64,000 nucleotides of DNA from Chitinophagales bacterium (lineage in GTDB: Bacteria > Bacteroidota > Bacteroidia > Chitinophagales > UBA8649), in the NCBI GenBank assembly GCA_020635975.1, contig JACJYT010000005.1:1-64000 (forward strand), read 5' to 3'. A model generated the notes under the pieces. The model was not told where the DNA came from, made no database searches, and was given only the letters and a program-made list of their open reading frames with translations. Made by a program: the position numbers and the translations under genes. Numbering within the stretch: position 1 is the first letter of the stretch; the number at the start of each line of letters is the position of its first letter. This document shows, piece after piece, positions 35,730 to 43,533 of the stretch.

Positions 35730-38099
35730 ATGAAAAAGTGCTTTGTATATCTTTTCTTCTCTTGTTTTTTTTGGAATCTTTCTGCTCAAATTACCTTAAG
35801 TGGTCGAGTTATTGATAAAGAAACAACCCAAGCTTTAAAAGATTGTATTTTATATGTTGATGGCGAACTTAAGCCATATTTTTCCACAGAAAATGGGGTT
35901 ATTAGCATTCCTTTAGAAGTTGGATCTAGGTCCGTAAAAATAGTAAAGCAAGGCTACGATAATTTAGTTTTAAACATAGATATTAATAAAGATCAATACA
36001 TGGTATTTGAACTTTACCCTTTGGGCACAAGTCCAGAAGATAAGAGCATTTACAAGTCGCTTTTTACCGATGAGGTAATTGTTCAAGCAATTAGGGCGAA
36101 TGCTAGTACGCCAGGTGCTGCGGTTATACTTAATGATGAGGATTTAGCTCAAGAAAATCTAGGTCAGGATTTGCCATATTTGCTTGAACAAGAAACTAGT
36201 GTTGTGGTTACAAGCGACGCCGGAAATGGTATTGGTTATACTTCGATGCGAATACGAGGAACAGATATGAGTAGAATCAATTTCACCATAAATGGTATTC
36301 CCTATAACGACCCAGAAAGTCAAGCAGTTTATCTTGTGGATGTTCCGGATTTGGCTTCTTCTTTAAGCGATTTACAAATTCAAAGAGGGGTGGGAACCAG
36401 TACCAATGGGGCAGCGGCTTTTGGAGCATCTGTAAATATGAACACGAATAAAAAGAATGCCAAGCCTTATTTAGAGTTTAATAATGCCTTCGGATCCTTT
36501 GCTAGTATAAAGAATACTTTGAAATTAGGAACAGGACTAATAAATAATCATTTTACTTTTGATGCAAGAGCATCTCATCTTCGAAGTAATGGCTACATAG
36601 ATAGAGCTAATACGAAACTTTGGTCTTATTATTTAAGTGGCGCCTACTATGGCGATAAAACGATTATTAGACTAAATCACTTTAGTGGAAAAGAAACCAC
36701 CTATCAAGCATGGAATGGTGTAGATGCGGCAACCTTAGAAAGCAATAGAACCTATAATATTTCTGGAACCGACTATGGTTATAAGGAGCAGCCCTACGAA
36801 AATGAAGTAGATAACTACAAGCAAGATCATTATCAATTATTCGTTTCCCAACAGATAAAAGATAATTGGAATGCGAATATTGGACTTTTTTATACTCGAG
36901 GCAAAGGGTATTATGAGCAGTACAAAGTAGAAAGTAGTCTTTCTAACTACAATCTAAATGATGTAATATTAGGGGGGGACACGATATCTAGTTCAGATCT
37001 AATTAGAAGGAGATGGTTAGATAATCATTTTTACGGCGCTACTTATTCCTTAAACTATAAGAAAATAAATAAGCTAGATCTCAGTTTTGGAGGCAGTTGG
37101 AATCAATACGACGGACTGCATTATGGAGAAATTATCTGGGCACAATTTGCAAGTAATAGTGCCATTAATCAGCGATATTATGAGAATAACGGACAGAAAA
37201 CGGATTTTAATCTATTTGCGAAAGCAGAGCTCTATGCTAGCGAAAAGTTTCTAGTTTTTGCCGACTTACAATATAGAAGAGTGAGTTATAATGTTTCTGG
37301 TGTAGACAATGATCAACTTTATATTTTTCACGATGTGGATTACAACTTTGTAAATCCAAAATTTGGACTTAGTTATTTAGTGAACAACAAAAGCAAATTA
37401 TACACTAGTTTCTCTATTGCCAATAAGGAGCCGGCAAGAACCGATTTTGTCGACAATGTAGTTGAACCAAAACAGGAAACGCTTTACGACTTGGAATTAG
37501 GTTATAACTACCAAAGTAAAGTTTGGAAGCTACAAGCAAACTATTATTACATGCATTACTTTAATCAACTAGTTTTGGATGGAAGATTGAATGATGTTGG
37601 CTCTGCATTAAGAACTAATGTTGGCAGTAGCTTTAGAACGGGCGTAGAACTAAGCGCCAATCTAAATATTTTAAAATTAGCTTCGCTTTCGGCAAATGCA
37701 ACTTGGAGTGTAAACGAAATTAAATCTTTTCAAGATGAAAATGGCCAAATACACGACAAAACGAAAATTGCTTATTCTCCTCAGTGGATTGGAGCAGCTC
37801 AGTTAAAAGTATATCCTATTCGAGATTTCACTTTTGCTTTAATCAACAAATTTGTTGGACAACAATTCTTAGACAATACAAGCAATACTGCTTTGAGCTT
37901 AGATCGATATACGCAAACGGATATTAGACTTAGCTATTTAAAGCACACGAAAATTCTAAAAGATATTGAATTCTCTTTGTTGTTAAACAATATAGCGAAT
38001 AAGAAAATTGTAAGCAATGGCTATGTATATGCTGGGGAGGCTTATTATTTCCCTCAAGCGCGATTTAACTTTATGTTTGGTGTGAATTTGAAATTTTAA
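35730..38099 (+). CDS. TonB-dependent receptor, predicted thiamin uptake
   Basis: This 789-residue outer-membrane receptor has a signal peptide (about 1-19, ending LSAQ), a carboxypeptidase-regulatory-like domain (LSGRVIDKETTQALKDC), and a plug with TSMRIRGTDMSRINFTINGIPYNDP and IQRGVGTSTNGAAAFGASVNM. A 22-strand-type barrel ends in ARFNFMFGVNLKF. The barrel alone does not reveal the ligand; the TPP riboswitch directly upstream predicts thiamin or a phosphorylated form. TPP-controlled outer-membrane receptors are known in Bacteroidota, usually beside an inner-membrane permease. None is adjacent here: the next gene converges. Confidence 0.9.
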   Translation: MKKCFVYLFFSCFFWNLSAQITLSGRVIDKETTQALKDCILYVDGELKPYFSTENGVISIPLEVGSRSVKIVKQGYDNLVLNIDINKDQYMVFELYPLGTSPEDKSIYKSLFTDEVIVQAIRANASTPGAAVILNDEDLAQENLGQDLPYLLEQETSVVVTSDAGNGIGYTSMRIRGTDMSRINFTINGIPYNDPESQAVYLVDVPDLASSLSDLQIQRGVGTSTNGAAAFGASVNMNTNKKNAKPYLEFNNAFGSFASIKNTLKLGTGLINNHFTFDARASHLRSNGYIDRANTKLWSYYLSGAYYGDKTIIRLNHFSGKETTYQAWNGVDAATLESNRTYNISGTDYGYKEQPYENEVDNYKQDHYQLFVSQQIKDNWNANIGLFYTRGKGYYEQYKVESSLSNYNLNDVILGGDTISSSDLIRRRWLDNHFYGATYSLNYKKINKLDLSFGGSWNQYDGLHYGEIIWAQFASNSAINQRYYENNGQKTDFNLFAKAELYASEKFLVFADLQYRRVSYNVSGVDNDQLYIFHDVDYNFVNPKFGLSYLVNNKSKLYTSFSIANKEPARTDFVDNVVEPKQETLYDLELGYNYQSKVWKLQANYYYMHYFNQLVLDGRLNDVGSALRTNVGSSFRTGVELSANLNILKLASLSANATWSVNEIKSFQDENGQIHDKTKIAYSPQWIGAAQLKVYPIRDFTFALINKFVGQQFLDNTSNTALSLDRYTQTDIRLSYLKHTKILKDIEFSLLLNNIANKKIVSNGYVYAGEAYYFPQARFNFMFGVNLKF

Positions 38100-38115
38100 G
38101 GGATATTAAAAATCC

Positions 38116-39579
38116 TTAGAAGTATTTCATGGTCATATCTATCACAAACTTGCTAAATTTATTGTAAGGAGGCTGAAGGAGCATAGACATGCTAAATCTA
38201 AAATGTTGTCTATGAACCGATCGCTCATTAGAGAAATCAATAAATCCCCATTTACCATGACTTTTCCCAATTCCTGAATTATTGATACCTCCAAAAGGTA
38301 AATTAGGTTGGGTAATATGTAATAGTGTATCGTTTATGCAAGTCCCTCCAGCAGAGGTGTTTTGCATTATATATTCTATGTTTTTTTCTTTCTTACTAAA
38401 TATATATAGAGCTAATGGTCTTTCCTTCCCATTAATAATTTGCAAGGCTTCATCAATGCTTTTGTAACTAATCATTGGCATAACCGGACCAAAAATCTCT
38501 TCTTGAAGAATGTTGGAATGTTTAGGAACCGAACTCAAGATAGTAGGATCTATATAATTATCTGCTTCATTAAAATCTCCACCATACTCTACAATAGCAC
38601 CTTGCGATTTTGCATCTTCCACAAGATCTTGTACTCTAGAGAAATGGCGAGAATTTACCATTCTACACAAATTGCCACCTTGCATACGACTGCTCATATT
38701 ACTGCCATATTTATTCTCTATTTCTACTTTCATAGCTGCAACTAAAGCGGCCATCTTAGACTCATGAACCAAAATATAATCTGGAGCGATACAAGTTTGT
38801 CCCTCATTTAAGAATTTACCCCAAACTATTTTATTAGCGGCTTCCTTCATATTGGCCGTTTCATCTACAATAGTTGGACTTTTCCCCCCTAATTCCAAGG
38901 TGCAGGTACTTAAATTCTTGCTAGCTGCTTCCATTACAATTTTACCCACTTTCGGACTACCGGTAAAGTGAATGTGGTGGAAGGGTAATTTTAATAATTC
39001 TGTGGAAACATGATGGTCTCCTTCTATTACAGCTACTTCTTTCTCTGAAAAAACTTCAGCCAAAAGCTTCTTAAGGATTTTTGCTGTGTTGGGTGTAAAT
39101 TCAGATGGTTTTAATATCACTGCGTTTCCAGCTGCAACGGCATAAATTATTGGAGATATTGCTAGATAGAAGGGATAATTCCAAGGGGTAATAAGTAAAC
39201 AATTTCCCTTTGCTTCATAGCGAATATAGGCACTAGATCCCAAAAGGGTAATAGGTGTATCCACTTCTTCGTCTAACATCCAATCTTCAAAATGATTGAG
39301 CGTATGCTTAAGTTCGGCAATACTAGGATATATCTCGGATACATCGGTTTCTATTGCCGGTTTTTTAAAATCTGCAAAGAGTGCATTTTGGATGGCTTCT
39401 CTATACTCGAAGATCTTTGACTTTAGAAGTTTTAATTTTTTTCTTCTATCTCTAGCTGTCGAATTTTTAATGCTTTGTAGATTACTTTCTTGCTCTTTAA
39501 AAATTTTGATGATCTGACTTGAACTAGAGTTTTCACTTTGTTCTAAGACTGTCGAATTTTCATTAGAGATAAGTTCCAT
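38116..39579 (-). CDS. Aldehyde dehydrogenase family protein (ALDH3-like)
   Basis: This 487-residue NAD(P)-dependent aldehyde dehydrogenase shows the usual motifs. The Rossmann region is NYPFYLAISPIIYAVAAGNAVILKPSEF, the general base is in CTLELGGKSPTIV, the catalytic cysteine in NEGQTCIAPDYILV, and EEIFGPVMPM lies towards the end. The short N terminus and the hydrophobic C-terminal stretch (FRFSMSMLLQPPYNKFSKFVIDM) are like ALDH3 enzymes that oxidise medium- and long-chain aldehydes. The substrate remains a guess. The gene stands alone, converging with the thiamin receptor. Confidence 0.9.
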   Translation of the reverse strand: MELISNENSTVLEQSENSSSSQIIKIFKEQESNLQSIKNSTARDRRKKLKLLKSKIFEYREAIQNALFADFKKPAIETDVSEIYPSIAELKHTLNHFEDWMLDEEVDTPITLLGSSAYIRYEAKGNCLLITPWNYPFYLAISPIIYAVAAGNAVILKPSEFTPNTAKILKKLLAEVFSEKEVAVIEGDHHVSTELLKLPFHHIHFTGSPKVGKIVMEAASKNLSTCTLELGGKSPTIVDETANMKEAANKIVWGKFLNEGQTCIAPDYILVHESKMAALVAAMKVEIENKYGSNMSSRMQGGNLCRMVNSRHFSRVQDLVEDAKSQGAIVEYGGDFNEADNYIDPTILSSVPKHSNILQEEIFGPVMPMISYKSIDEALQIINGKERPLALYIFSKKEKNIEYIMQNTSAGGTCINDTLLHITQPNLPFGGINNSGIGKSHGKWGFIDFSNERSVHRQHFRFSMSMLLQPPYNKFSKFVIDMTMKYF

Positions 39580-39644
39580 TTTGGTGTTTTTCTTTTAAAG
39601 ATACAATTTTAAATTCATTGTAAATCTTCCTTGTAAAGATTTAT

Positions 39645-40637
39645 CTATTCCTTACTTGACTCAGAATCTTCCTTCATTGGCCAAATAAGAGAGGCTAGTA
39701 CAGAAAGAATAAGAATAGAAGCTACTATGGCTAAAGAAAGGGGAGAAGAGATATGGTAAAAAGGATTAATTAACATTTTAATCCCAATAAACGAAAGGAT
39801 TAGTGCTAAGCCATAATGCAGTCTACTAAACATATAGATGAAGTTCGCTAATAAAAAGTATAGGCTTCTTAAGCCTAGAATTGCAAAAATGTTAGAAGTG
39901 TACAAAATGGCTGGATCTTCAGAAATTGCAAAAATTGCAGGGATGGAATCTACAGCAAATAGCAGGTCGGTGAATTCTATTACTCCGATTACTACCAGTA
40001 AGGGGGTGGCTAGCTTCACACCATTTTCTACGGTGAAAAATTTATCTCCATCAAATTCCTTGCTTACTTTAAAAAAGCGATGTACAAATTTTGCTCCGGC
40101 ACTCGTACTGAAATCTTCACTTTCATCTTCCTCACTTACAAACCAAGATTTTATTCCAGCATAAATCAGGAATATTCCAAATAGGCTTAAAATTACATTG
40201 ATTTCGCGGGGCTCACCAAGTATGTTGATGGCTGGTAGGTAGCTTAATTTAATTAGCTCTACCCCCGAAAAAATAAACACAGCGCGCATTAAAAGAGCGC
40301 CTAAAATGCCCCAAAAAAGTACTTTGTGCTGGTAATCTTTAGGTACTTTAAAAAATCCGAAAACTAGTATGAACACAAATAAGTTATCTACAGAAAGTGA
40401 CTTTTCAATCCAATACGCTGCTTGAAATTGAGAAAATGCTTCTAATCCAATACTAAAATAAAGAAAAACACTGAATAGCATAGATAAGCCTATCCACGAA
40501 ACCGACCATAATAAGGCTTCTTTGCTACTTACTTCATGACTTTTTTTATGAAAAACTCCTAAATCAAGCAGTAGCATGATTATAACTATTACAGCAAAAA
40601 GTATGATACTTAAGGGGTGATTAATAAGATTATCCAT
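39645..40637 (-). CDS. TerC/Alx family integral membrane protein
   Basis: This 330-residue protein has about eight to nine membrane helices. It carries the family's intramembrane acidic residues: LLLDLGVF in the first helix, SLSVDNLFVFILVFGFF, and the repeat-related EFTDLLFAVDSIPAIFAIS. TerC/Alx proteins are linked to tellurite resistance and to manganese export coupled to alkaline pH; the exact role here is unknown. The ATG at 40637 is chosen because the only upstream option is TTG at 40673. It lies downstream of the DUF2853 terminator and so probably has its own promoter. Confidence 0.9.
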   Translation of the reverse strand: MDNLINHPLSIILFAVIVIIMLLLDLGVFHKKSHEVSSKEALLWSVSWIGLSMLFSVFLYFSIGLEAFSQFQAAYWIEKSLSVDNLFVFILVFGFFKVPKDYQHKVLFWGILGALLMRAVFIFSGVELIKLSYLPAINILGEPREINVILSLFGIFLIYAGIKSWFVSEEDESEDFSTSAGAKFVHRFFKVSKEFDGDKFFTVENGVKLATPLLVVIGVIEFTDLLFAVDSIPAIFAISEDPAILYTSNIFAILGLRSLYFLLANFIYMFSRLHYGLALILSFIGIKMLINPFYHISSPLSLAIVASILILSVLASLIWPMKEDSESSKE

Positions 40638-40719
40638 TTTGGCTAAGCTAAATTTAAATGCAAATATAAGCAAGTTTAGTTTTGTATGAATTTATCTTTA
40701 TGATTACTGAACTAAAATA

Positions 40720-40756
40720 AAAAAGCCTCCTTAGAAATTCTCTGAGGAGGCTTTTT
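40720..40756 (-). terminator. Intrinsic terminator after the DUF2853 gene
   Basis: gcctcctTAGA (40725-40735) pairs with tctgaggaggc (40741-40751) around a 5-base loop, with one G-T pair, flanked by A- and T-runs on both sides. It ends transcription of the DUF2853 gene before terC and could also work rightward. Confidence 0.8.
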
Positions 40757-40775
40757 ACTTTAGTTAAAGCTTAAC

Positions 40776-41114
40776 TTATTTGTATACAGATTCTTTTTTG
40801 AATTCTACACAAAGCAAGTAATAAAAGCAAGCTCTATATTTATTTCTGTTTGACTTACCTAAAGTTTCTACTGCTTTGTTGATAGCATCGTCTAATTTAG
40901 AACTATCAGCAAGGCCTAATTTTTTCATTAAGTAGTTTTTCTTAACGGTTTCTAATTCTTTAGCATCGCTACCAGAAACTGTCTCAGCATCTGCTTTGTA
41001 AATTGATGGTCCTAAACCAACAGTTACTTTCGTTAATAGATCAAGGTTTACATTAACACCAGCATCTTTAAGTTGCTTAGCGTATTTAGCGATTAATTCA
41101 TCTCTTTTGCTCAT
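40776..41114 (-). CDS. DUF2853 family protein
   Basis: This 112-residue cytosolic protein matches DUF2853 throughout: MSKRDELIAKYAKQLKD at the start, LLTKVTVGLGPSIYKADAETVS in the middle, and the conserved end GKSNRNKYRACFYYLLCVEFKKESVY. Length is typical. Function is not established for the family. It is a single-gene unit between a -7 box and an intrinsic terminator, which fits an abundantly expressed small protein (inference). Confidence 0.92.
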   Translation of the reverse strand: MSKRDELIAKYAKQLKDAGVNVNLDLLTKVTVGLGPSIYKADAETVSGSDAKELETVKKNYLMKKLGLADSSKLDDAINKAVETLGKSNRNKYRACFYYLLCVEFKKESVYK

Positions 41115-41150
41115 ACTAGGTTAGTTTTTGTTGTTAAAAGTTTACACTAT

Positions 41151-41158
41151 CAAAAGTA
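41151..41158 (-). promoter_or_regulatory. Candidate -7 box for the DUF2853 gene
   Basis: Leftward TACTTTTG matches TAnnTTTG, about 37 bp before the DUF2853 ATG in the 192-bp divergent gap. No -33 element at standard spacing was found. Confidence 0.35.
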
Positions 41159-41278
41159 AAATTAATGATTATTTTTTGAAAACTAAAGCCTTATAAGTTT
41201 TCAACAATTGTTATCTATCTATATTCTATGCTGTGCAATCCTAGTTCCTTAAAGTAAGGATTTGTGAAAATCGTTTAG

Positions 41279-41286
41279 TATTTTTG
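41279..41286 (+). promoter_or_regulatory. Candidate -7 box for the acyl-CoA carboxylase beta gene
   Basis: TATTTTTG matches TAnnTTTG, 20 bp before the ATG. The nearest upstream TTG is only 14 bp away, short of the usual spacing. Confidence 0.35.
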
Positions 41287-41306
41287 TCCACTCAGAAAAT
41301 AAGGTC

Positions 41307-42851
41307 ATGCAAAATAAACTTCAAGAATTAAAAGAAAAACAAGCTAAAGCATTAGAGGCTGGTGGTAAAGAAAGAATAGCCAAACATCACAAGCAAGGAA
41401 AGCTAACAGCAAGAGAAAGAATACACTTTTTAGTGGATGAAGGTAGTTTTGAAGAGATAGGCATGTTTGTTACTCATAGAGCCACAGACTTTGGCTTAGA
41501 CAAGCAGAAATTTTTGGGCGATGGGGTAGTTACTGGCTATGGAACAATTCATGGGCGCTTGGTTTATATTTTTTCCCAAGATTTTACTGTTTTTGGGGGA
41601 TCATTAAGCGAAACCCACGCAGAGAAGATTTGTAAGTTAATGGACCTGGCCATGAAGAATGGAGCACCAATTATTGGCTTAAATGATAGTGGTGGTGCTA
41701 GAATTCAAGAGGGCGTAGTTTCTTTAGGAGGTTATGCAGATATTTTTTATCGAAATACTTTAGCTTCTGGTGTTGTTCCTCAGCTCTCGGGTATCATGGG
41801 CCCATGTGCAGGTGGTGCTGTATATTCTCCTGCCATAACCGATTTCATATTGATGGTAGAACAAACTTCTTATATGTTTGTTACAGGACCCAATGTGGTT
41901 AAAACAGTAACTCACGAAGAGGTAAGCAGTGAAGATTTGGGCGGAGCTTCTGCGCATAGTACGAAATCTGGTGTTACCCATTTTTCTTGTGCAAATGAAA
42001 TTGAATGTATAGAAAATATTAAGCAAATTCTGCGCTATGTTCCTCAAAATTGCGAGGAAAGTGCTCCAGTTTATCCTTATGAATGGAAGGCAGAAGAATT
42101 TAGTGAAAGCCTTAATTCTATAATACCAGAAAATGCGCAGCAACCTTACGACATGCGAGAGGTAATCCACTTGTTGGCCGATGAGAAATCCTTTTTAGAG
42201 GTACATAAAAACTATGCAGAAAACATAGTGGTAGGTTTTGCTTTAATTGGTGGAAGAAGTGTGGGTATAGTGGCAAATCAGCCAGCTGTTTTGGCTGGAG
42301 TATTGGATATTGAATCGAGCAAAAAAGGAGCTCGCTTCGTTCGATTCTGCGATAGTTTTAACATTCCAATTCTAACTTTAGTAGATGTACCTGGCTTTTT
42401 ACCTGGAACAGATCAGGAATGGCATGGTATCATAACCAATGGAGCTAAATTGCTCTATGCTTTTTCTGAAGCAACGGTTCCTAAGATTACGGTAATTACT
42501 AGAAAAGCATATGGAGGAGCTTACGATGTAATGAGTAGTAAGCACATTGGGGCTGATTTAAATTTTGCTTGGCCAAGTGCAGAAATTGCCGTTATGGGAG
42601 CAAAAGGTGCTTCTGAAATTATTTTCAAAAAGGAAATTAGTTCTTCTGATAATCCAGAAGCAAAGCTTCAAGAAAAAACAGAGGAATACACAGAAATGTT
42701 TGCTAACCCTTATCGAGCAGCAGAAAGAGGTTTTATAGATGAAGTAATAGAGCCAAAAACTACAAGAGCCAAGCTAATTAAAGGTTTTAAAATGCTCGAA
42801 AACAAAGTAGCTAATTTACCAAGAAAGAAGCACGGAAATATTCCTTTATAA
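41307..42851 (+). CDS. Acyl-CoA carboxylase carboxyltransferase subunit (PccB-like)
   Basis: This 514-residue carboxyltransferase transfers CO2 from biotin to an acyl-CoA, most likely propionyl-CoA. It opens with the family's charged helix and GKLTARERIHFLVDEGSFEEIG. The acyl-CoA pocket includes NDSGGARIQEGV and GIMGPCAGGAVYSPAITDF, and the biotin-binding half has VDVPGFLPGTDQEWHGII and AYGGAYDVMSSKHIGADLNFAWP. Length is right for PccB/MmdA. No alpha subunit is beside it; the biotin carboxylase at 9.1 kb lacks a carrier domain. Confidence 0.92.
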   Translation: MQNKLQELKEKQAKALEAGGKERIAKHHKQGKLTARERIHFLVDEGSFEEIGMFVTHRATDFGLDKQKFLGDGVVTGYGTIHGRLVYIFSQDFTVFGGSLSETHAEKICKLMDLAMKNGAPIIGLNDSGGARIQEGVVSLGGYADIFYRNTLASGVVPQLSGIMGPCAGGAVYSPAITDFILMVEQTSYMFVTGPNVVKTVTHEEVSSEDLGGASAHSTKSGVTHFSCANEIECIENIKQILRYVPQNCEESAPVYPYEWKAEEFSESLNSIIPENAQQPYDMREVIHLLADEKSFLEVHKNYAENIVVGFALIGGRSVGIVANQPAVLAGVLDIESSKKGARFVRFCDSFNIPILTLVDVPGFLPGTDQEWHGIITNGAKLLYAFSEATVPKITVITRKAYGGAYDVMSSKHIGADLNFAWPSAEIAVMGAKGASEIIFKKEISSSDNPEAKLQEKTEEYTEMFANPYRAAERGFIDEVIEPKTTRAKLIKGFKMLENKVANLPRKKHGNIPL

Positions 42852-42861
42852 GTAGTAGATC

Positions 42862-43521
42862 TTAAAACCTCAAATCGCTGGTAGTAACAACAGGATACTT
42901 ACTGGCATCGAATTTAAAGAAGCTATCGGATAGCTCTGGATTAGGGGTGAATTTCTTAATCTTGTAAGTATATCTCATGCCAGATTTTTCATAAATTTTG
43001 GCAGAGTGAATTTCCTTTTTATCTACGGCTATTTTTAAATCAATTTTGTAAAATTCTTGGTCCTTGTTCTTCGGACTTAATTCTACTATCTTGTATTGAA
43101 CGCCATTAGCATCTTTAAACTCCTCTTTAACTCTGTATACATAATCGGATGTATAAAGATTGAAAATAATGGAAGGAGAGAACATAGGGTCGCTCTGATC
43201 GTAATCGCTAATTTGTAATTCTTGAGGCTTAATTAAATAGTTCCACAAGCTTACATTGTCTGTAATTAAGATTTGGTCTTTTAACTCTAATTTAAATTTG
43301 TCGCCTTTAAACCAAGCTACTACATCTATTTTTTGATTCTCAGCATTGTCGGGTAGTTCTATGTTGAGTTCAATTTCAATCTTGGAGCTTTTGTAAGCGT
43401 GATATTTAGATGAAACTGCTTTGAGAATAGCATCGGCCTCTGTATCCAATGCATTCGAATTTTGGGCGAATATGTTCAGAAAAGTGCTAAGACTTGCAAT
43501 TAAAAAAAGTATCTTTTTCAT
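42862..43521 (-). CDS. lolA: LolA-like outer-membrane lipoprotein carrier
   Basis: This 219-residue periplasmic protein has a signal peptide (MKKILFLIASLSTFLNIFAQ) and a LolA-type half-barrel: ADAILKAVSSKYHAYKSSKIEIEL at the N terminus, GDKFKLELKDQILITDNVSLWNYL, and IDLKIAVDKKEIHSAKIYEKSG. LolA shuttles lipoproteins from the LolCDE complex to the outer membrane. It follows ftsK by 12 bp, the lolA-ftsK pairing often seen in Bacteroidota and elsewhere. It converges with the carboxylase gene. Confidence 0.9.
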   Translation of the reverse strand: MKKILFLIASLSTFLNIFAQNSNALDTEADAILKAVSSKYHAYKSSKIEIELNIELPDNAENQKIDVVAWFKGDKFKLELKDQILITDNVSLWNYLIKPQELQISDYDQSDPMFSPSIIFNLYTSDYVYRVKEEFKDANGVQYKIVELSPKNKDQEFYKIDLKIAVDKKEIHSAKIYEKSGMRYTYKIKKFTPNPELSDSFFKFDASKYPVVTTSDLRF

Positions 43522-43533
43522 AAAAATTTTATT

